DNA of 64,000 nt, taken from NCBI GenBank assembly GCA_031410595.1, contig JANNZM010000004.1:1-64000 (forward strand), given 5' to 3'. The notes beneath the pieces were generated by a model, which saw only the letters and a program-made list of their open reading frames with translations, made no database searches and was not told where the DNA came from. The number at the start of each line of letters is the position of its first letter. Position 1 is the first letter of the stretch. Both the position numbers and the translations under genes were made by a program. This stretch comes from JANMCE01 sp031410595 (lineage in GTDB: Bacteria; Actinomycetota; Acidimicrobiia; Acidimicrobiales; Ilumatobacteraceae). This document shows, in pieces, positions 58,776 to 64,000 of this stretch.

Positions 58776-59827
58776 TTGTGCTCCTCGGTCTCTTCGGTCT
58801 CGGTGTGCGCCACGACCTTGCCGTCCACGATGGTTTCCGTGGTGGTGCGGGTGTGCGTGTCGATGGTGTCGGGGTTGTGATCGACGATGCTGTCAGCGTC
58901 GACCATTTCGACTTCTTCTTCGAGTTCTTCGACCGTTTCGACGCCGTCAACGATGGTGCGGATGGTGACCTTGCGGGTGACCTTCGCTTGCTCGGTGTCG
59001 GCCGACGGGGTGTCAGCAAGCGCAACCGGAGCCGCAGCCTCGGGAACCGGGGCGGCAGCTGCGGCCTTCGGTGTGGCGGCAACCTTCGGTTCAGCGGCGG
59101 GCGTGGCCTTCGGAGCGGCCTTCGCCTTTGGGGCCGACGCAGCGGACGTGTCGGTATCCATCGGGGTCAATGCACCGAGGCGAGCGAGGCGAACCGTGCG
59201 CACTTTCGGGGCAGTTGATTCTTCGCCCGGCAGGGTGGCCGAGGAGAACACGATGAAGTCGTTGCACAACACGTCGTAGGCGTTCAGCTCTGCTCGCTCG
59301 ACGAGCTGTACGTGCTGCAGGTTGCGGAAGCTCTTGATGGCGTTCTCATCGTCACGATCGACAACCACGAGGGCCGAGCCGGTGACGTTGAGATCCATCA
59401 GAGACTTGACGGCGGCCTTGGTGCTGGGCGCCGACCAATTCCACGAATCGACAACGACGACCTTGCCGTTCATCGCACGGTCACTGAGGGCCGAGCGAAG
59501 GGCGAGCTGCACCATCTTCTTGGGGGTGCGCTGGGCATACTTGCGGGGCTTCGGTCCGAGGGCGATACCACCACCGGGCCACTGCGGCGCACGGGTGGAA
59601 CCCTGACGGGCGTTACCGGTGCCCTTCTGCTTGAAGGGCTTCTTGCCGCCACCGGAAACTTCGGCCCGGGTCTTCGTGCTCTGGGTACCGGCACGACGCT
59701 TGGCCAGCTGCGCCGTCACGACCTGGTGCATGACCGGGACGTTGGGCTGCACACCGAAGACCGATTCGGCCAGCTCGACCGTGCCGTTGGATGTGCCGGA
59801 GGGAGAAAGAAGTGAAACCTGCGCCAT
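58772..59827 (-). CDS. rplD: 50S ribosomal protein uL4 with 130-residue acidic C-terminal tail
   Basis: 351 residues; normal L4 is about 205-220. Core: GGGKKPFKQKGTGNARQGST (tunnel loop), PQWPGGGIALGPKPRKYAQR. From about residue 225 follows an Ala/Pro/Lys linker, then KVTRKVTIRTIVDGVETVEE and a strongly acidic end with TTTETIVDGKVVAHTETEET. The doubled VDG-phrase (RTIVDGVETVEE, ETIVDGKVVAHTE) suggests a short duplicated beta-hairpin. L4 controls the S10 operon in other bacteria; the tail could affect that. Confidence 0.94.
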   Translation of the reverse strand: MAQVSLLSPSGTSNGTVELAESVFGVQPNVPVMHQVVTAQLAKRRAGTQSTKTRAEVSGGGKKPFKQKGTGNARQGSTRAPQWPGGGIALGPKPRKYAQRTPKKMVQLALRSALSDRAMNGKVVVVDSWNWSAPSTKAAVKSLMDLNVTGSALVVVDRDDENAIKSFRNLQHVQLVERAELNAYDVLCNDFIVFSSATLPGEESTAPKVRTVRLARLGALTPMDTDTSAASAPKAKAAPKATPAAEPKVAATPKAAAAAPVPEAAAPVALADTPSADTEQAKVTRKVTIRTIVDGVETVEELEEEVEMVDADSIVDHNPDTIDTHTRTTTETIVDGKVVAHTETEETEEHK

Positions 59828-60480
59828 TACTTGCTCGCCTTCTTCGGGGCCTTGACGGCGTTGCGGACGATGACGACGCCACCGTTGGGGCCGGGCACTG
59901 CGCCCTTGACCAGCAGCAGGTTGCGCTCGAGATCAGCCGACACCACTTCGAGGTTCAAGGTCGTGACGGACTCATGGCCGGAACGGCCAGCCATCTTGAT
60001 GCCCTTGAACACACGACCGGGGAACGAGCAGGAACCAACAGAGCCCGGCGAGCGGTGCATCTTGTGGTTACCGTGGCTGGCGCCCTGGCCCTTGAAGTTG
60101 TGACGCTTCATGGCGCCAGTCCAGCCCTTACCGCGGCTGGTAGAGGTCACATCGACCTTTTCGCCCTTGAGTAGCGTTTCGACCGTGATCTCTTGGCCGA
60201 CGGCAAACCCGTCGACACTCTCGAGACGAAGCTCGATGAGATTGGTCCCGGCGGCAACACCCGCTGCTGCGAAGTGTCCGGCCTCAGGCTTGGTGAGCTT
60301 CTTGGCGTCTTTTTGACCGTAGGTGACCTGAAGGGCCGTGTATCCGTCTCGTTCAGTCGTCTTGACCTGGACAATGCGGAGGGGGGCGACCTTCAGAACC
60401 GTGACTGGGATGACTTTGTTGTCATCACCCCAGACCTGGGTCATACCAAGTTTCTCGCCGACGATGGCTTTCGTCGCCAT
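59827..60480 (-). CDS. rplC: 50S ribosomal protein uL3
   Basis: 217 residues. AIVGEKLGMTQVWGDDNKVI, GKGWTGAMKRHNFKGQGASH and GSVGSCSFPGRVFKGIKMAG are diagnostic. Here it is the first gene of the superoperon, because rpsJ does not precede it. Overlaps rplD by one base. Confidence 0.98.
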   Translation of the reverse strand: MATKAIVGEKLGMTQVWGDDNKVIPVTVLKVAPLRIVQVKTTERDGYTALQVTYGQKDAKKLTKPEAGHFAAAGVAAGTNLIELRLESVDGFAVGQEITVETLLKGEKVDVTSTSRGKGWTGAMKRHNFKGQGASHGNHKMHRSPGSVGSCSFPGRVFKGIKMAGRSGHESVTTLNLEVVSADLERNLLLVKGAVPGPNGGVVIVRNAVKAPKKASK

Positions 60481-60684
60481 GGGAGCATCCTTGTCGTTTC
60501 CGGTGGTGGCGAACTTGAGGGATGCCCCAAGCCCGTTTCATGCGAAAGCTCCACTGGGCGCAAGCCAAGCGGAGCCTTTGACTACTTCTGCCGTGTGGTC
60601 CCTAGCGAACTAGGCACGCACGGACGTCGATTGGTCTCCAGCAGGTCTTCCCCGAAGGACGTTCCTGCAAGCCGGTCAACTATA
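60481..60684 (-). promoter_or_regulatory. Promoter and structured leader of the rplC superoperon
   Basis: Minus strand -10 TATAGT at 60684-60679; the -35 is weak. The leader of about 190 bases forms CCTAG-TTCG-CTAGG (60601-60614, a UUCG tetraloop, with outer CCGTG/CACGG pairing) and GTCCTTC-GGG-GAAGAC (60645-60660, one bulge). This is where an L4- or L3-responsive autoregulatory leader would be expected. No rpsJ frame is present. Confidence 0.55.
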
Positions 60685-60719
60685 GCGGGCACGTTCGCAG
60701 TGCGCCAGCTGGCCCATTC

Positions 60720-61391
60720 ATGGTCGCTTTCGAGGTCGCTTCCAGGGTGCCGGGCGCCCAGCTTTGTGATTCTGATGCTGCTCTACAACATGTGAATGAT
60801 TGCGCCGAGCGTGTGTACAACTTCTTCTTGCGACACGGCTGTTCTGCGGTCGAAGCGGAGGAATTGACGGCTTCCACGTTCGTAGCGGCATGGCGGGCCC
60901 GACATCGCATCGCCGATATCGAGGTCACGCCTATCGCGTACTTGTATGGCATCAGGGATCAGGTGTACAGCGATCCGTCGAAGCCGACCGGGGCAAGGGT
61001 CGTGCAGATCACAACCTCACTTGCATCAGCATGGATTGACGGTGGCCACCCCATCGTCATCCAGGGTCGGCCGGCGTCCGACATGAGCGACAGAGATCTG
61101 TTCGCGATAAGGCTCACCGACGGACCGGTCTCGATCTACCTCGCGGGTCGCGGGGTGTCGTACGAGGAAATCGAACGGATTGCCGCCGAATCGGAATGTC
61201 AACGCCATCTACTCGCTGGCCGACGACGGGGTGCACGAATTGGTCGTCAACATCTGGCCAGCGTCATCACAGAATCTCGACCAGTGGACAACAAGCTCTC
61301 GCGGCACACTCAACCCAACGACAGTTCGCGGCCACGACGCAATCAGCTTCGTCGACGCCGAGCAGAACATGGCCGGCTTCGTGTGGCCTGA
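60720..61391 (+). pseudogene. ECF-sigma region 2 joined to an extracytoplasmic receptor domain, then frameshifted
   Basis: 223 residues as read. Residues ~25-75 (NDCAERVYNFFLRHGCSAVE, AEELTASTFVAAWRARHRI, TPIAYLYGI) resemble region 2 of an ECF sigma factor. Right after YLYGI, where region 2 should lead to region 4, the sequence becomes a different domain: TGARVVQITTSLASAWIDGG to GRGVSYEEIERIAAES, which aligns with PGSRAVQVELSHARL...GRGFTQDELETIAKSV further on in the next frame. No region 4 or membrane helix is left. From about 61190 the homologous sequence moves to the +1 frame (61180-62391), so the last ~65 residues here are noise. I read it as an internal deletion that fused a sigma gene to its receptor or anti-sigma gene, plus one indel. 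A genuine one-protein fusion is the alternative. Confidence 0.55.
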
Positions 61392-62391
61392 GACAACGGG
61401 CATATTGATCGAGGTCCTCGGGCGCAGCATCCCTGCCGAACAGGTGCGCCAGATAGCGGAAACCCTCCGGCGGGTCAGTTCGAACGAATGGGCCAACCTG
61501 CTGAAGTCAAAGGACATCCCGATCCAAGACGACGGCGGACCTGGACCCCCAGCCTCCGGTGCCGCCCCCACCACCGCAACAGGGAACAGCAGCCACCGTG
61601 CCGTCGACCTGTGGAACCTTCCGCTGCTCGTTCCTCAGGATGCAACGGGTCTTGGCAAGCTCAAAGGTGCGAAAGACAGAACTGTTCGAGCGACGTTCGA
61701 TGGTTCGCCGCGATTATCACAGCGCCTGGTCTACCGAGGGACAGGTACGGCGCCCGGCTCACGAGCGGTGCAAGTCGAGTTGTCTCATGCGAGGTTGACC
61801 ACAGCGAACCCCGCGGTAGCCGGGATCGAGGGCCAAGCACCCTTCACCGAGGAGATCCCGCCTGGAGTTCTCCGAACGAACGACATCGACCCAAAGGGCC
61901 TCTTCTTCCAACTCTCGGGACGGGGCTTCACCCAGGACGAACTCGAGACCATTGCGAAATCGGTGACGGCTCCGTGGACCGCAGACCGGATCAACGTGCC
62001 TGCACTGCCCGTCGGATTCGTCGAGGTTGAAAATCGTTTGAACAGCTACGAGCAGTATCGATCGACCACACTCGACTACGGATCGGTGAGCGTTGCGATG
62101 AATCCGGTCGGGAGCGGCGGGATCGAGTCATACGCCATCGCCACGCCGGGTTCGTTCACGGCCACCAAGGTGCGGGGCCATGATGGCTACGTCGTGACTG
62201 ACCCCGGAACGGACACACTGCGATTGGTGTGGGCCGAGTCACCCGGCCTGCTCGTGGAGGTCAAAGGTGCCGGCAGCGAGGTGGCCACGTTGCAACGCCT
62301 CGCCGAAAGCCTCGAGCCCATCAGCATTGACGCATGGAAGAAACTCCTCGCCACCGTCAACGCCAAACCCGAGACTGTCAAGGCGTCTTAG
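61180..62391 (+). CDS. Extracytoplasmic repeat protein (continuation of the 60720 locus)
   Basis: 403 residues if started at TTG 61180, but no ribosome site is present and it most likely continues the upstream frame. It has modules B, C, D: B (1-105) with TTVRGHDAISFVDAEQNMAG and FVWPETTGILIEVLG, ending SSNEWANLL; C (about 150-260) ending SGRGFTQDELETIAKSV; D (about 275-395) with TKVRGHDGYVVTDPGTDTLR and LVWAESPGLLVEVKG, ending SIDAWKKLL. C matches module A of the upstream frame and D matches B, giving the order A-B-A-B. The 10345-11316 protein has one B-type module behind a membrane anchor. Function unknown; a sensor or anti-sigma outer domain is plausible. Confidence 0.62.
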   Translation: MPPNRNVNAIYSLADDGVHELVVNIWPASSQNLDQWTTSSRGTLNPTTVRGHDAISFVDAEQNMAGFVWPETTGILIEVLGRSIPAEQVRQIAETLRRVSSNEWANLLKSKDIPIQDDGGPGPPASGAAPTTATGNSSHRAVDLWNLPLLVPQDATGLGKLKGAKDRTVRATFDGSPRLSQRLVYRGTGTAPGSRAVQVELSHARLTTANPAVAGIEGQAPFTEEIPPGVLRTNDIDPKGLFFQLSGRGFTQDELETIAKSVTAPWTADRINVPALPVGFVEVENRLNSYEQYRSTTLDYGSVSVAMNPVGSGGIESYAIATPGSFTATKVRGHDGYVVTDPGTDTLRLVWAESPGLLVEVKGAGSEVATLQRLAESLEPISIDAWKKLLATVNAKPETVKAS

Positions 62392-62448
62392 GAGGCCGCC
62401 GAGCAGCTGCTCTTACAATACGGTGAGATGGGGCAACCGCTGATTGCG

Positions 62449-62602
62449 GGCGGATGTTTTGTTCTGGGTCCATACGGGTTAATGAACAGTGACGGTTCAC
62501 ATCCGCCAGCATGGCTGGTGAGTTCAGACTGTACGTTAACCCTGATGGACCCAAACAGAAGAGGGCTGCCACGGTCGACGCGAGCGAAGCCGTGACACAG
62601 GC
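62449..62602. repeat. Copy 2 of the dispersed palindromic repeat
   Basis: Core 62468-62550, differing from 26347-26429 at five of 83 positions. In this copy the outer stem pairs perfectly (GGGTCCAT with ATGGACCC) and the centre is a clean CCAGC-ATG-GCTGG. It lies after the repeat-domain protein and before the leaderless gene at 62685. Confidence 0.8.
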
Positions 62603-62672
62603 CGTGACGCTCGATTGTGAAGCGACGTTCCGCCTGAACTCGTAAACGCGTCGAACTCTTGACCTAAACCGC

Positions 62673-62685
62673 TACCGTCCGGGCA
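62673..62685 (+). promoter_or_regulatory. -10 element of a leaderless transcript for the amidotransferase-like gene
   Basis: TACCGT (62673-62678), six bases, ATG 62685; no ribosome site. Confidence 0.5.
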
Positions 62686-63044
62686 TGACGTTTGTAGCGA
62701 TGGTTGGGGATCGGAACTTGGCGTATGAGTCGCATCGGGCGATTGAGGCGACGGTGGCTTTGTTGGACAATGACGTTGACATGCGGTGGGTCGGGACCGA
62801 TGATCCGGACTTCCGACGTACAGTCGAAACTGCCGATGCAGTGTGGGCGCTGCCGGGTACGCCGTATGTGAATGACGCCGCCGCCTATGCCGCAATCACG
62901 CACGCTCGAACAACGGGGCAGCCGTACCTCGGCACGTGTGGCGGGTTCCAGTACGCCATGGTGGAGTACGCCCGCAACGTGGCCGGATGGAAGGGCGAGG
63001 GTGTGCATCCACTCATCCGAGCGCTCATCGAATCGGCCAGTTAA
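62685..63044 (+). CDS. Truncated CTP-synthase-like class I glutamine amidotransferase
   Basis: 119 residues; intact relatives are about 220-240. VAMVGDRNLAYESHRAIEAT, LPGTPYVNDAAAYAAITHAR and the nucleophile elbow PYLGTCGGFQYAMVEYARNV (catalytic Cys) are intact. The frame then stops after EGVHPLIRALIESAS, so the C-terminal His-Glu part of the triad is lost. Either a pseudogene fragment or a short protein with another use. Its promoter looks functional. Confidence 0.78.
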   Translation: MTFVAMVGDRNLAYESHRAIEATVALLDNDVDMRWVGTDDPDFRRTVETADAVWALPGTPYVNDAAAYAAITHARTTGQPYLGTCGGFQYAMVEYARNVAGWKGEGVHPLIRALIESAS

Positions 63045-63087
63045 GCGCTATGTCTTATTTCCGCTAGTCAAGGCTTTTGGTCGGGCC

Positions 63088-63100
63088 TACGATCATGCCA
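63088..63100 (+). promoter_or_regulatory. -10 element of a leaderless transcript for the DUF1203 gene
   Basis: TACGAT (63088-63093), six bases, ATG 63100; no ribosome site. Confidence 0.5.
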
Positions 63101-63546
63101 TGGATACGTTTCGACTGGTCGCGATCGACTCGACTACGGCGGACAGACTTCGCCGCGGTGGCGGGCCGACTTACGTGGCTGATGAGAAGCCCGGCTACCC
63201 GTGCCGCCAGTGCGTGCGCGACGCAGAGATCGGAGAGGAACTCGTGCTGGTCTCCCACGACCCGTTCGATCGGGACTCGCCGTACCGTTCGGCCAGTCCG
63301 ATCTTTCTCCACCTTCATCCCTGCGAGGCAGCGGCGCCAAGTGCCGCGCTTCCGAGCCAATTGACCGGACGCCAGCTGTCGGTACGGGCTTTCCACCACG
63401 ACGCTATGATGATCGACGCTGCGATCATTGACGGCACCGATTTGGCCACCAACCTTCACAGATTGTTCGGCAACAAGAACACCGATCGCATCCACATCCA
63501 CAACGCCAGCCGCGGCTGCTGGGCAGTCACCGCCGAGCGAGCCTAG
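63100..63546 (+). CDS. DUF1203 family protein
   Basis: 148 residues, family length. The DUF1203 pattern is clear: GYPCRQCVRDAEIGEELVLV, SHDPFDRDSPYRSASPIFLH and the C-terminal RIHIHNASRGCWAVTAER. The conserved Cys pair and His are present. No function is known for the family. No signal peptide. Confidence 0.85.
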   Translation: MDTFRLVAIDSTTADRLRRGGGPTYVADEKPGYPCRQCVRDAEIGEELVLVSHDPFDRDSPYRSASPIFLHLHPCEAAAPSAALPSQLTGRQLSVRAFHHDAMMIDAAIIDGTDLATNLHRLFGNKNTDRIHIHNASRGCWAVTAERA

Positions 63547-63555
63547 AGAAGTCCG

Positions 63556-64000
63556 TCAGGCGAAGATGTCGTTGATTTGAAGCATCATCTCCGGGCAGGG
63601 CAGGAGGAGTTGATCGCCTAGGCCGCAGTTGTTGGTGGCCCACTTACCACGGTTGTCGCGCATGTGGGCCATGACGGTCTGGGTGTCGGGGTCAACGATC
63701 AGATAAGCCTTCAGGCTTGGCAGTCGACGGTACGCCGCAAGCTTGGTGACCTTGTCCCGCTCGTGCGATGTCGGCGACAGCACCTCGGCGAGCAGGCATG
63801 GTTGCGTCACAAAGAAGCTGTCACCTTCGTCCTCGCAGTAAACGCCGAAGTCCGGGTACTTCGCATTGATGTCATCCACCTTTACGAGCTGGTCTGCGGC
63901 TCGGGCGCGACATCCACTTGCCCGCGCAGCAGCGCCGATCGCGAGGGCCATGTTCATCACGATGTCGTTATGGCGAGGGCTGGCACCGGCCATGTTGTAC
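63556..64000 (-). CDS. Uma2-family (DUF820) restriction-endonuclease-fold protein, 5' end outside window
   Basis: The frame reads into the right edge; the family usually has ~40 residues before YNMAGASPRHNDI, which starts here, so the N-terminus is missing. PD-(D/E)XK-like core: KYPDFGVYC (Asp), PCLLAEVLSPTSHERDKVTK (Glu-x-x-Ser and Lys), LAAYRRLPSLKAYLIVDPDT. These proteins are widespread in cyanobacteria and actinobacteria; their biological role is not settled. Confidence 0.85.
   Translation of the reverse strand, partial: YNMAGASPRHNDIVMNMALAIGAAARASGCRARAADQLVKVDDINAKYPDFGVYCEDEGDSFFVTQPCLLAEVLSPTSHERDKVTKLAAYRRLPSLKAYLIVDPDTQTVMAHMRDNRGKWATNNCGLGDQLLLPCPEMMLQINDIFA

Noticed and set aside
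1..64000. tRNA or rRNA genes
   Set aside because: I searched by eye for GTTCGA-type T-loops flanked by acceptor stems and for rRNA signatures; the few GGTTCGA strings (for example near 813) are inside coding sequence without a cloverleaf.

Overview
The window is chromosomal DNA of roughly 60% GC from an actinobacterium, most likely of the Acidimicrobiia (Ilumatobacter-like). Evidence seen: the actinobacterial gene order rplM-rpsI-glmM-glmS-acpS-nnr-alr-tsa, a mycothiol-type formaldehyde dehydrogenase (mycothiol is an actinobacterial thiol), zinc-ribbon forms of S14, S4 and L36, and at least five genes preceded by TAnnnT-N6/7-ATG, the layout of leaderless actinobacterial promoters. The class and genus assignment is inference. 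Almost every long gene lies on the minus strand.

Layout. (1) 1-6761: the end of a type I-G CRISPR effector operon. A Rad50/RecF-like ATPase, broken by a frameshift, and a small unknown protein overlap directly into cas3 (helicase first, HD last) and csx17/cas8, which runs off the left edge. (2) 6944-7558: a MazEF-like toxin-antitoxin pair. (3) 7564-10215: maf, a DusB-like dihydrouridine synthase and a cytoplasmic nucleoside hydrolase. (4) 10345-24299: a cell-surface glycan island with a membrane-anchored Ser/Thr-rich protein, a polysaccharide deacetylase, a flippase-kinase fusion, a phosphoribosyltransferase/kinase-like/HAD fusion, a GT2 enzyme, a secreted nucleoside hydrolase and a double GT2 protein. 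(5) 24572-26274: formaldehyde detoxification (mscR plus MBL hydrolase), followed by a dispersed palindromic repeat. (6) 26566-30448: rlmL-like methyltransferase and the t6A genes tsaD, rimI, tsaB, tsaE. (7) 30519-32728: a divergent MFS/TetR cassette inserted into that cluster. (8) 32783-41448: alr, nnr, acpS, a very large glmS, glmM, rpsI, rplM. (9) 41562-44461: a 2-oxoglutarate dioxygenase, a VOC dioxygenase and an HsaA-like flavoprotein. (10) 44594-60480: truA, rplQ, rpoA and the S10-spc-alpha ribosomal superoperon up to rplC, including rpmJ (37 aa). rpsJ, map and infA are missing from their usual places. (11) 60720-64000: a broken ECF-sigma-like/receptor-domain locus, the second copy of the repeat, a truncated amidotransferase, a DUF1203 protein and the start of a Uma2 protein.

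The strongest candidates for new biology are the ATPase/small-protein module fused into the type I-G operon, the glycan island with its multidomain nucleotide-like enzymes and two nucleoside hydrolases, the 1140-residue GlmS, the His-rich L22 extension, the A-B-A-B extracytoplasmic domain family shared by 10.3 kb and 61 kb, and the 83-bp palindromic repeat present at 26.3 and 62.5 kb.
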